Of a stretch of 64,000 nucleotides of DNA, positions 20,868 through 28,769 are shown piece by piece (positions within the stretch are counted from its first letter, which is position 1; each line of letters opens with the position of its first letter). The notes under the pieces were generated by a model. That model searched no databases and was not told the DNA's origin. It saw only the letters and a list, made by a program, of their open reading frames with translations. The position numbers were made by a program, and so were the translations under genes. The stretch is from Hydrogenophaga sp. GTDB lineage: Bacteria > Pseudomonadota > Gammaproteobacteria > Burkholderiales > Burkholderiaceae_C. Location of the stretch: assembly GCF_026125825.1 (NCBI RefSeq), contig NZ_JAHCKK010000012.1, positions 1 through 64,000 of the forward strand, read 5' to 3'.

Positions 20868-22331
20868 TTACACGCTCATGTCGTACTTGACGTTCTTGAG
20901 CTGGGTGTTTTCGTAGATCGCTTCCAGTCCGCGCTCCTTGCCGATGCCGGATTGCTTGTAGCCGCCGAAGGGCGCGTCGAACGAGGTGCGCACGCCGGTG
21001 TTGATCGCGACGCTGCCGGTCTGCAGGCCGTGGGCCATGCGCAGCGCGCGCCCGCCGTCGCGCGTGAACAGCACGGCGGCCAGGCCATAGCGCGAGTCGT
21101 TGGCGATGTCGAGCGCCTGCGCTTCGTCGCTGAAGCCGATGACCGATTGCACCGGGCCGAAGATCTCGTCCTGCGCGGACTGCATGCGGTTGTGCGAATT
21201 CAGCAGCAGCGTGGGCCGCACGAAGAACCCGGCGGCCGTGGTGGCGTCGAGCGCCATCTGCCCGGATGCGGCGGGCAGGGCGCCTTCGCTGCCGGCGAGC
21301 TCGATGTATTGCTCCACGCGCTGCTTCTGCGCCGCGCTCACCAGGGGGCCCATCTCGGTGGACGGGTCGGTCGGCGAGCCCACCCGCACGGTGGCGAGCC
21401 GCCGTTGCAGGCGGTCGAGGAATTCGTCCCGGATGCCGTCCTGCACCAGCAGGCGCGTGCAGGCGATGCACACCTGGCCCGAGTTCTTGATCAGGTCGCC
21501 CGCGGCCACGGCCACGGCTTGGTCCAGGGGCGCGTCGTCGAAGACGATGAGGGGCGATTTGCCGCCGAGCTCCAGGGTCACGCGCTTGACGTCGTCGGCG
21601 GTGGCGGCCAGGATGCGAGCCCCGGTCACGGTGCCGCCGGTGAACGAGACCCGCGAGACCAGCGGGTGCGTCACCAGCCGCTGGCCCACGGTGGCGCCCG
21701 GGCCGTTGACCACGTTCACCACGCCGGCGGGAAACCCGGCTTCTTCGAACAGCCGCGCCAGCGCCATGGTGGACAGCGGCGTCACCTCCGAGGGCTTGAG
21801 GACCACCGTGTTGCCCGCCGCCAATGCCGGCCCGAGCTTGTTGACGGTGAGCGTCATCGGGTAGTTCCAGGGCATCACCAGCGCGCACACGCCCAGGGGT
21901 TCGCGCAGGGTGAAGTTGAGCACGCCGGGCTGGCCCATCGGGATGGTCTCGCCCCGCACGGCCGGGATGATGCCGGCGAAGTACGTCAGCGATGCGGGCA
22001 TGGCCTTGAGCGAGTCCAGCGAGTGCGCGATGGGCTTGCCCACGTTCAGGGTCTCAAGCCAGGCGATCTTTTCGCGGTCGCGCTCGAACAGCTCGGCCAG
22101 GCGCCGCAGCAGCCGGCCGCGTTCGGCGGGCGTGGTCTTGCGCCAGTGCTTTCGATAGGCCTCGTGGGCGGCGTTGACGGCCGCGTCCACGTCGGACGCG
22201 GTGGCTTCGTGCACCTGCGCCAGCACCTGACCCGTGGCGGGGTTGAGGGTGTCGAAGGTGCGGCCTTGCGCGCCGGCGGTCCAGCGCTCGCCGATGAGCA
22301 GTTCGTAGGGCCGGTGGTCGACAACGTTCAT
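20868..22331 (-). CDS. NAD(P)-dependent aldehyde dehydrogenase
   Basis: A 487-residue aldehyde dehydrogenase with MPWNYPMTL at the cofactor site, KPSEVTPLS, the FTGGTVTG glycine motif, catalytic glutamate in LELGGKSPLIVFDD, nucleophilic cysteine in NSGQVCIACTRLLVQ and the C-terminal FGGYKQSGIGKERG. It oxidises an aldehyde to the acid. The start at 22331 overlaps the stop of the iron-containing alcohol dehydrogenase, so the two form a coupled alcohol-to-acid pair. Confidence 0.95.
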   Translation of the reverse strand: MNVVDHRPYELLIGERWTAGAQGRTFDTLNPATGQVLAQVHEATASDVDAAVNAAHEAYRKHWRKTTPAERGRLLRRLAELFERDREKIAWLETLNVGKPIAHSLDSLKAMPASLTYFAGIIPAVRGETIPMGQPGVLNFTLREPLGVCALVMPWNYPMTLTVNKLGPALAAGNTVVLKPSEVTPLSTMALARLFEEAGFPAGVVNVVNGPGATVGQRLVTHPLVSRVSFTGGTVTGARILAATADDVKRVTLELGGKSPLIVFDDAPLDQAVAVAAGDLIKNSGQVCIACTRLLVQDGIRDEFLDRLQRRLATVRVGSPTDPSTEMGPLVSAAQKQRVEQYIELAGSEGALPAASGQMALDATTAAGFFVRPTLLLNSHNRMQSAQDEIFGPVQSVIGFSDEAQALDIANDSRYGLAAVLFTRDGGRALRMAHGLQTGSVAINTGVRTSFDAPFGGYKQSGIGKERGLEAIYENTQLKNVKYDMSV

Positions 22332-23551
22332 GGGGAAACTCCAGGGTGGGCCATCTGCAGGTACAGCGAGCGGATGTCTTCGTGCGCCAGGGGGCGCGGG
22401 TTCAGGGGCGTGGAGGCGCTCTGCAGCGCCTGCGTCGCGAGTTCGCCGGCCTCGTGCGCCGACAGGCGCAGATCGGCGAAGCGCGTGGCGATGCCGCCGA
22501 GCCCGGCCAGGGCCTCCACCGCCTCGATCAAGGCCAGCGCGTCGCGCAGCGCGTCGCCGGTGTTCGCCATGCCCAGCGCGCGGGCGGCGTCCGCGTAGGG
22601 GCGGGCGTGGGTCTGCACCGTGTGGCGCGCCACCACGCTGAACACCGGCGCCAGCACTTCGGCGTGCGTGAGGTGCATCCGCGCCTCCAGCGGCGTGCAC
22701 AGGCCGTGCACCGCGTCCACCTTGTTCAGGCCGATGGCCACGCCCGCGAGGTAGGCGCCCATCTGCATGTCGGCGCGGGCCTGCAGGCTGTCGGGCTGGC
22801 TCAGCACGGCGGGCAGCGCAGGCAGGCAGATGCGCAGCGCGTGCAGGGCCAGGGCCTTGCCGACCGGCGAAGGGTCGGTGTTGACCCAGCTGCCCAGCGC
22901 GTGCAGCACCGCGTCGAAGCCGCCGTGCGCCGTGGGGCGCGGTGGCAGGCCCAGTGTCAGCGAGGGCTGCAAGGCCACGATCGCCGGGCGGGTGCGCAGC
23001 GAGCGGTACAGGTGCTTGCGGCCATCGTCGCCCTGGATCAGCGCGGCCGAGCTGCTTTCGCTGCCGGTGCCCGAGGTGGTCGGTACCGCGAGCAGCAGGG
23101 CGTCCTGGGGCGTCGCGGGCGCGGCCAGCCAGGCCAGGCCGCGCGGGGCCTGCAGCTCTTCCACCTCCAGGCCGCCGGCCAGGCCGGCCAGCACCACCTT
23201 GGCCACGTCGATCGCGCTGCCGCCGCCCACGGCGATGAGGCTGCCGCAGCCCAGGTGCCGTGCGGTGTGCAGCGCCTCGCGCACCTGGGCCAGCGTGGGG
23301 TTGGGCACCACACCGTCGTACACCTGCCAGGACAGCCCGGGCACGGCGCCGAGCGCGGCTTGCACGGTCGGGCCGACGGCGCGCCACACCAGCGGGTCGG
23401 TGACGACCAGGGGCTGGCGAAGGCGCGGCCCGGCGGCGCGCAGGGCGCGCTCCAGCGCATCGGCGCCCCAGTGGCTGTGGCCAGGCCAGGCGACGCCTCC
23501 GCCAGGGGGCGCGGCGGTGGTCTGCGGCAGGGGGTTGATCTCGTCCGTCAT
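22328..23551 (-). CDS. Iron-containing alcohol dehydrogenase (maleylacetate reductase-like)
   Basis: A 407-residue member of the iron-dependent/dehydroquinate-synthase-like alcohol dehydrogenase superfamily. The nucleotide-binding IAVGGGSAIDVAKVV and AVPTTSGTGSESSSAALI segments are clear, and histidines in HGLCTPLEARMHLTHAEVLAPVF can serve as metal ligands. The closest look is to maleylacetate reductase or 4-hydroxybutyrate dehydrogenase types. It is the first gene of the leftward catabolic operon and diverges from the IclR gene over an intergenic region with a repeated GAATTGAT element. On its strand a TATAAA lies only a few bases before the ATG at 23551. Confidence 0.88.
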   Translation of the reverse strand: MTDEINPLPQTTAAPPGGGVAWPGHSHWGADALERALRAAGPRLRQPLVVTDPLVWRAVGPTVQAALGAVPGLSWQVYDGVVPNPTLAQVREALHTARHLGCGSLIAVGGGSAIDVAKVVLAGLAGGLEVEELQAPRGLAWLAAPATPQDALLLAVPTTSGTGSESSSAALIQGDDGRKHLYRSLRTRPAIVALQPSLTLGLPPRPTAHGGFDAVLHALGSWVNTDPSPVGKALALHALRICLPALPAVLSQPDSLQARADMQMGAYLAGVAIGLNKVDAVHGLCTPLEARMHLTHAEVLAPVFSVVARHTVQTHARPYADAARALGMANTGDALRDALALIEAVEALAGLGGIATRFADLRLSAHEAGELATQALQSASTPLNPRPLAHEDIRSLYLQMAHPGVSP

Positions 23552-23570
23552 TCTGTTTATAATTTGCACA

Positions 23571-23600
23571 GCGAATTGATAACTCGCTTAGTGAATTGAT
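23571..23600. promoter_or_regulatory. Direct repeat of GyGAATTGAT, candidate IclR operator
   Basis: GCGAATTGAT (23571-23580) and GTGAATTGAT (23591-23600) are copies of one 10-base element exactly 20 bp apart, about two helical turns, inside the 70-base gap between the divergent alcohol dehydrogenase and iclR genes. The position suits autoregulation plus control of the leftward operon. Confidence 0.5.
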
Positions 23601-23621
23601 CATACGAAAGGCGGCATCTCC

Positions 23622-24425
23622 ATGTCAAGCAACGGCACGTCCACGGGGTCTGAGGAAGGGGCCGAGCCCGACCGCCAATTCGTCACGGCGCTCGCCCGCG
23701 GGCTGGAGGTGCTGCGCTGTTTCGATGCCGAGCGGCGCATGCTCGGCACCACAGAGATCGCTCACCTCACCGGGCTGGCGCAACCCACCGTCTGGCGGCT
23801 GTGCCACACGCTGCAGAAGACGGGTTTTCTGAGCCCGGTGCCGGGCAAGGACAAGCTGCAGCTGGGCGCGGCGGTGATCGCGCTGGGCGCGGCCGCGCTG
23901 GCCGGGCAGGAGGCGCTGGAGGTCATCCGGCCGCGGCTGCAGGCGCTGGCCGACCGGTACCAGGTGGCGGTGGCCCTGGGGCGCAGGGACGGCGACAGCA
24001 TCGTCTACCTGCTGCGCTGCCAGGGCAATTCGCCGCTGCTGATGAACCTGCGTGTGGGCTCGCGCATCCCGCTGTTCCACAGCGCGATCGGCTGGGCCTA
24101 CCTGGCCTCGTGCACGGCCGAAGAGCGCGCGCAGCTGCTGGCCGAGGCGGGCGAAGCGGCGCACGAGCCGGCCGAGCGGCAGGCGCTGGCCCAGGCCATC
24201 GCGCTGTACCCGCAGCGCGGCTTCACGTACCACGAGCGCCCCCGGCACCAGATCAACACCGTGGCGTCGGCCATCGAGTTGCCCGCAGGGGAGCGCTATG
24301 TGATCAGCTGCGGTGGCCCGGCGACGCTGCTGCCTCAGGCGCTGATGCTCGAAGAAGTGGGGCCGCTGCTGCGCCAGCTGGCGCTGGAGCTGCATCCGAT
24401 CCTGCTGATGGGGCGGCACGTATGA
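23622..24425 (+). CDS. IclR-family transcriptional regulator
   Basis: A 267-residue regulator with an N-terminal winged helix (FVTALARGLEVLRCFDAERRMLGTTEIAHLTGLAQPTVWRLCHTLQKTGFL) and the C-terminal IclR effector domain (RVGSRIPLFHSAIGWAYLA...ALAQAIALYPQRGFTYHERPRHQINTVASAI). IclR proteins control aromatic and organic-acid catabolism. It is divergent from the seven-gene leftward operon and overlaps the downstream monooxygenase gene by four bases, so it is likely the local regulator of both. Confidence 0.93.
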   Translation: MSSNGTSTGSEEGAEPDRQFVTALARGLEVLRCFDAERRMLGTTEIAHLTGLAQPTVWRLCHTLQKTGFLSPVPGKDKLQLGAAVIALGAAALAGQEALEVIRPRLQALADRYQVAVALGRRDGDSIVYLLRCQGNSPLLMNLRVGSRIPLFHSAIGWAYLASCTAEERAQLLAEAGEAAHEPAERQALAQAIALYPQRGFTYHERPRHQINTVASAIELPAGERYVISCGGPATLLPQALMLEEVGPLLRQLALELHPILLMGRHV

Positions 24426-25435
24426 GCGAGATGGCCGGGATTCCGGACCGCCTGCCCACGCGCCTGACCGAGCTGCTGGGCATCCGCTGGCCCTTGCTGC
24501 TGGGCGGCATGATGTGGCTCTCGGATGCGCGCCTCGTGGCCGCCATGGTGCGCGCCGGTGGGATGGGCTTCATCACCGCGCGCAGCTCGCGCACCGACGA
24601 GGCGTTCCGCCAGCAGTTGCGGGACTGCCGGGCGCTGACCGAGGGCCTGCCGTTCGGCGTGAACCTCACGCTCTCGCGCCGTGCGGCGCAGAACGACGTG
24701 ATGCTGACGCGCCTGCGCATGGCGCTCGAAGAGGGCGTGCGGATCTTCGAGACGGCGGGCTTGCCGCCCACGCCCCTGCTGCCCGAGATCAAGGCCGCCG
24801 GCGCGGTCGTCGTCCACAAATGCGCGCACGTCCGCCATGCGGTGGCTGCGCAGAACATGGGGGTGGACGCGGTCACGCTGGTGGGCATGGAAGAGGGCGG
24901 CCACCCGGGCAACAACCAGCTGCCCACCTTTCTCAATGGGGCCTACGCGCTGGAGCGCCTGCAGGTGCCGCTGGCGCTGGGCGGCGGCATCGGCCACGGC
25001 CGGCAGATCGCCGCCGCGCTGGCCCTGGGGGCCGATGCGGTGGTGATGGGCAGCGTCTTCACATCGGCGGTGGAAACGCCTGCGCACCCGGCCTACAAGC
25101 AGCGCGTGGTGGCCACCGACGAGCACGGCACCCGCGCCGTGCTCGGCAGCCTGGGCGATACCTGGCGCGTCATCGACAACGACAACGCGCGCAAGGTCGC
25201 CGCGCTGGAGCAGGCGGGCGCCAGCAGCTATGCGGCTTTCGGTGAGCTGATCAGCGGCGAGCGCACGCAGGCCCTGGCCTACCACGCGGGCCAGCACGAG
25301 GAAGGCATGCTCTCCATGGGACCCGCCGTGGGTTTTGCGCGCGCGATCGAGCCGGTGGCCAGCATCGTGCAGCGGCTGCAGCGGGAATGCGTGCAGGCGG
25401 GGCGGCAGTTCCAACGCCTGCCGCTCCTTGCCTAG
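24422..25435 (+). CDS. Nitronate monooxygenase (2-nitropropane dioxygenase-like)
   Basis: A 337-residue FMN-dependent TIM-barrel protein. It opens with the typical RLTELLGIRWPLLLGGMMWLSDARLVAAMVRAGGMGFI, has the catalytic-histidine region MEEGGHPG and the phosphate-binding GGGIGHGRQIAAALALGADAVVMGSVF. The family oxidises nitronates with oxygen, but many members act on other substrates or have unknown ones. The start at 24422 is chosen because it overlaps the iclR stop (ATGA) and matches the family N terminus. It is transcribed with iclR. Confidence 0.87.
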   Translation: MSEMAGIPDRLPTRLTELLGIRWPLLLGGMMWLSDARLVAAMVRAGGMGFITARSSRTDEAFRQQLRDCRALTEGLPFGVNLTLSRRAAQNDVMLTRLRMALEEGVRIFETAGLPPTPLLPEIKAAGAVVVHKCAHVRHAVAAQNMGVDAVTLVGMEEGGHPGNNQLPTFLNGAYALERLQVPLALGGGIGHGRQIAAALALGADAVVMGSVFTSAVETPAHPAYKQRVVATDEHGTRAVLGSLGDTWRVIDNDNARKVAALEQAGASSYAAFGELISGERTQALAYHAGQHEEGMLSMGPAVGFARAIEPVASIVQRLQRECVQAGRQFQRLPLLA

Positions 25436-26355
25436 GCGCGCTCGGACCCGACGCGCAGGCCCTCCCGCCAGTCGCGGGCCTGGTTGACGATGAAGTCGAT
25501 CAGCGTCCTGGTGGCCAGGGTCTGGAAGCGGCCCGGCATGCGCAGCAGGAACATGCGCGAGCCAAACACGCTCAGCCGCCAGCCGTCCAGGGCCGTGACC
25601 ACGCGGCCCTCGGCGACATCCTGGTCGACCACGTAGTCGGGCACCAGGCCCACGCCCAGGCCGGCCAGGATGGCTTCGCGCAGAAACTGGAAGTTCTCGG
25701 ACGCCAGGGTGGGGCGCTGGCTCAGCTCGTGCCGCTCCTCGCCGCGGTAGGCGCAGACCCGCAGCTCGCGCCCGGTCACGGCGGCGGTGATCAACGGCAC
25801 GCGCGCCAGGTCTTCGAGCGTGTGGGGCATGGCCTGCGACCGCGCGTACTCGACCGAGGCGCAGACGACGTAGCGCACCGGCGCCAGTTCCGTGGCCACC
25901 AGCTGCTGCGGGGGTTCGGACATCACCCGCACCGCCACGTCCACCTCCTCGTGCAGCAGGTCGTCGACGCGGTTGTCGAACAGCAGTTCCAGTGCGATGT
26001 CGGGGTAGCGGCGCTTGAAGTCGATCAGCCAGCCCGACATCACCAGGTGCCCGAAGCCGGTGGGCACGCTCAGGCGCACCGAGCCGTGCAGCGATCGCCC
26101 GAAGGTCGCCACCGACTCGCGCGCCGCCATCAACTCGTCGCGCACCACCCTGCCGTGCCGGTACAGGCGCTCGCCCACTTCGGTCAGCGCCACGCGCCGG
26201 CTGGTTCGCCGCATGAGTTGCTGGCCCAGCGATTTCTCCAGCTGGGCGAGGTGGTAGCTGATGTTGGCGCGGCTCATCTTCAACTGCCGGGCGGCCGAGC
26301 TGAGGTTGCCGGCCTCGACGATGTCCACAAAGAGCACGAGCGCGTTGGAGTCCAT
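25432..26355 (-). CDS. LysR-family transcriptional regulator
   Basis: A 307-residue LTTR with N-terminal helix-turn-helix (ALVLFVDIVEAGNLSSAARQLKMSRANISYHLAQLEKSLGQQLMRRTSRRVALTEVG) and a C-terminal periplasmic-binding-like effector domain. The stop overlaps the stop of the convergent monooxygenase gene by four bases. It is divergent from an acyl-CoA dehydrogenase gene and a perfect 7-bp inverted repeat with LTTR-box geometry lies just before its own start, so it probably controls that gene. Confidence 0.92.
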   Translation of the reverse strand: MDSNALVLFVDIVEAGNLSSAARQLKMSRANISYHLAQLEKSLGQQLMRRTSRRVALTEVGERLYRHGRVVRDELMAARESVATFGRSLHGSVRLSVPTGFGHLVMSGWLIDFKRRYPDIALELLFDNRVDDLLHEEVDVAVRVMSEPPQQLVATELAPVRYVVCASVEYARSQAMPHTLEDLARVPLITAAVTGRELRVCAYRGEERHELSQRPTLASENFQFLREAILAGLGVGLVPDYVVDQDVAEGRVVTALDGWRLSVFGSRMFLLRMPGRFQTLATRTLIDFIVNQARDWREGLRVGSERA

Positions 26356-26361
26356 GGTTGA

Positions 26362-26382
26362 ACGTCAAATAATTCTTGACGT
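26362..26382. promoter_or_regulatory. Perfect LysR-type palindrome between LysR and acyl-CoA dehydrogenase genes
   Basis: ACGTCAA and TTGACGT are perfect 7-bp inverted arms separated by 7 bases (ATAATTC). The site lies 7 bases before the LysR ATG and 73 bases before the divergent acyl-CoA dehydrogenase start. An additional GTCAA half-site is present near 26405 and another near 26422. This fits an LTTR binding site with autoregulation. Confidence 0.6.
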
Positions 26383-26454
26383 ATTGTTCATGGTTTTTGT
26401 GATTGTCAAGCGGCATTGATAGGTCAACAATCCGGCTCCCCACAGGAGATGACG

Positions 26455-27615
26455 ATGGCGCAGGACCCCGAGACCTTTCAATTGCTCAAGGAGAGCGTGC
26501 ACCGCTTCGTGCGCGAGCGGCTCATGCCCGCCGAAGACGAGGTGGAAGCGAACGACGAGGTGCCCGCAGGCATCGTGGCCGACATGAAGGCGCTGGGGCT
26601 GTTCGGCCTTTCGATCCCCGAGGCGTTCGGCGGCATCGGCCTGAGCATGGCGCAGGAATGCGAGGTCGCCTACGAGCTGGGCCACACCGCGCTGGCGTTC
26701 CGCTCGGTGGTGGGCACCAACATCGGGATCGGTTCGCAAGGCATCCTGATGGATGGCACGCCGGCGCAGAAGGCCGAGTACCTGCCCCGCATCGCCAGCG
26801 GCGAGCTGATCGTGTCTTTCGCGCTCACCGAGCCCGATGCCGGCTCGGACGCCGCCTCCCTCAAGACCCAGGGCGTGCGCGACGGCGACGACTACCTTCT
26901 GAGCGGCACCAAGCGCTTCATCACCAACGCCCCGCGCGCTGGCGCCTTCACGCTGATGGCGCGCACCGAGGGCGCGGGCGCAGGCGGCATCACCGCGTTC
27001 ATCGTCCCGGCGGGGCTGCCGGGGCTCTCGCTGGGCCCGCCCGACAGGAAGATGGGGCAGCGCGGCACCAAGACCTGCGACGTGTACCTGGACCAGGTGC
27101 GCGTGCCCGCGGCGAACATCATCGGTGGCCAGCCCGGCAAGGGCTTCAAGACCGCGATGAAGGTGCTGGACCGGGGCCGGCTGCACCTGTCGGCGCTGGC
27201 CTGTGGCATGGCCAGCCGCATCCTGCGCGAAAGCATCGCCTACGCGCAACAGCGCAGGCAGTTCGGCCAGCGCATCGGCGACTTCCAGCTGGTGCAGGCC
27301 ATGCTGGCCGACAGCCAGGCCGAGCTGCACGCTGGCTGGGCGCTGGTGCAGTCGGTGGCGGCGCGCTACGACGCCAAGCCCTTTGGCGCGCCCGATGCCG
27401 AAGTGAGCATGCAGGCCTCGTGCGCCAAGATGTTCACCACCGAGATGGTGGGCCGCGTGGCCGATCGTGGCGTGCAGATCCACGGTGGATCGGGCTACAT
27501 CAACGACTGCAAGGTGGAGCGCTTCTACCGCGACGTTCGCCTGCTGCGGCTGTACGAGGGCACGACCCAGATCCAGCAGGTGGTCATCGGCAAGCACCTG
27601 ATGAAGGCGGCCTGA
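26455..27615 (+). CDS. Acyl-CoA dehydrogenase
   Basis: A 386-residue flavoprotein of the acyl-CoA dehydrogenase family, which introduces a 2,3 double bond into an acyl-CoA and passes electrons to ETF. Signature segments are VSFALTEPDAGSDAASLKTQ, LSGTKRFITNAPRAG, RRQFGQRIGDFQLVQAMLADSQ and the C-terminal QIHGGSGYINDCKVERFYRDVRLLRLYEGTTQIQQVVI with the catalytic glutamate region. AGGAG at 26444-26448 sits 6 bases before the ATG at 26455, better than the ATG at 26449. It is divergent from a LysR gene. Confidence 0.94.
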   Translation: MAQDPETFQLLKESVHRFVRERLMPAEDEVEANDEVPAGIVADMKALGLFGLSIPEAFGGIGLSMAQECEVAYELGHTALAFRSVVGTNIGIGSQGILMDGTPAQKAEYLPRIASGELIVSFALTEPDAGSDAASLKTQGVRDGDDYLLSGTKRFITNAPRAGAFTLMARTEGAGAGGITAFIVPAGLPGLSLGPPDRKMGQRGTKTCDVYLDQVRVPAANIIGGQPGKGFKTAMKVLDRGRLHLSALACGMASRILRESIAYAQQRRQFGQRIGDFQLVQAMLADSQAELHAGWALVQSVAARYDAKPFGAPDAEVSMQASCAKMFTTEMVGRVADRGVQIHGGSGYINDCKVERFYRDVRLLRLYEGTTQIQQVVIGKHLMKAA

Positions 27616-27641
27616 GGCCTGCGCCGGCGTGAACGCCTCAG
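27612..27641 (+). terminator. Hairpin overlapping the end of the acyl-CoA dehydrogenase gene
   Basis: CTGAGGC (27612-27618) and GCCTCAG (27635-27641) form a perfect 7-bp stem around a 16-base loop; the stop codon is within the first arm. No T-run follows. It lies between convergent genes, so a terminating role is possible but unproven. Confidence 0.3.
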
Positions 27642-27717
27642 CGCGACGTGCTCGTGGGAATGCGGTTGCGCCCTGCCAGGCCGTGCGTCACGCGGGCGGC
27701 CCATGCCGCTGCCGGGT

Positions 27718-28647
27718 TCAGTCCCCGCCCAGCCAGCGCGAGGGCCAGGCGCCGGAGCGGGCCATGTCGCGAACGACCTCGTGCACCAGGGCATGGACCG
27801 CCACGGCCGCGTTGGTGGCAGGCCGCATCACGCTGGTGGCGCGCACCACGCGCCGCGACATGCTCGGGCTGTCGATGACGATGGTGCGCAATCGCCCCGC
27901 GGCGACTTCTTCGGCCACCGACATGGCGGGCAGGATGGTGCCGCCGATGCCGGCCTCCACCGCGCGCTTGACGCTGCCCAGCGATTCGATCTCGGCCACC
28001 ACGTCGAGCCGCAGGCCTTGGGGGGCGCAGGCATCGTCGATGATGCGCCGCAGCCCATGCTCGACGCCCGGCAGCACCAGCGGCCAGTCGGGCAGGCGCT
28101 CCAGAGGCAGTTTGCGCGGTGTGCGCGCGCCGCTGTTGCGGGTCACCAGCACCAGGCGGTCATCGAGCAGCGCCCGCTTGCTCAGCCCGGGCTCTGCGGC
28201 GTCGCCATACAGCAGGGCGATATCGAGCCGACCCGCCAGCAGCCACTCGCGAAGAAAGCCGCTGTAGGCCTCCACCAGCTTCAGCCGCACACCGGGCAGG
28301 CGGTCGCGGCAGGCGAGCAGGATAGGCAGGGTGGCGGCCAGGGCCACCGTGGTCGGCAGTCCGATGGCCACGTCGCCCTGCGGCGCGGACAGCGTCTCGC
28401 GCACGGCCAGCCGCGCGCGTTCGGCATCCATCAGCACCAGCTTGGCGTGGGTGAGAAACAGCCGGCCGGCTTCGGTCAGGGCCATGCCTCTGCTGGAGCG
28501 CTCGAAGAGTTTCGCGCCCACCTCGTGTTCCAGCGCCGCGATCTGCTGGCCGAGCGCAGGCTGCGCGACATGCAACCTGCCCGAGGCCTTGAGCAGGCTG
28601 CCGGCTTCGCTTACCCCCACGAAATAGCGCAATTGCCTCAGCTCCAT
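27718..28647 (-). CDS. LysR-family transcriptional regulator
   Basis: A 309-residue LTTR with N-terminal MELRQLRYFVGVSEAGSLLKASGRLHVAQPALGQQIAALEHEVGAKLFERSSRGMALTEAG and a full effector domain. It is divergent from a second acyl-CoA dehydrogenase gene. The ATG at 28647 is preferred over a GTG three bases earlier. The upstream region contains GTGAAAT and ATTTCAC in inverted orientation (28664-28670 and 28697-28703), a possible pair of half-sites. It probably regulates the acyl-CoA dehydrogenase and CoA transferase genes. Confidence 0.92.
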   Translation of the reverse strand: MELRQLRYFVGVSEAGSLLKASGRLHVAQPALGQQIAALEHEVGAKLFERSSRGMALTEAGRLFLTHAKLVLMDAERARLAVRETLSAPQGDVAIGLPTTVALAATLPILLACRDRLPGVRLKLVEAYSGFLREWLLAGRLDIALLYGDAAEPGLSKRALLDDRLVLVTRNSGARTPRKLPLERLPDWPLVLPGVEHGLRRIIDDACAPQGLRLDVVAEIESLGSVKRAVEAGIGGTILPAMSVAEEVAAGRLRTIVIDSPSMSRRVVRATSVMRPATNAAVAVHALVHEVVRDMARSGAWPSRWLGGD

Positions 28648-28663
28648 CACCGGTCCCCGCTAG

Positions 28664-28703
28664 GTGAAATCCATATAGGAAGTAGCCGGATGAAGTATTT
28701 CAC
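28664..28703. promoter_or_regulatory. Inverted GTGAAAT/ATTTCAC pair upstream of divergent LysR and acyl-CoA dehydrogenase genes
   Basis: GTGAAAT (28664-28670) and ATTTCAC (28697-28703) are exact inverted copies with starts 33 bp apart, about three helical turns, centred in the 122-base divergent gap. The arrangement resembles paired LTTR half-sites, but the spacing is longer than a single box. Confidence 0.4.
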
Positions 28704-28769
28704 AGATAGCCAGGAAGTGCCCAGAATGCCCTCTTGGCTGCCACGCCCGCGCGAACCCGAAGGAGATCC

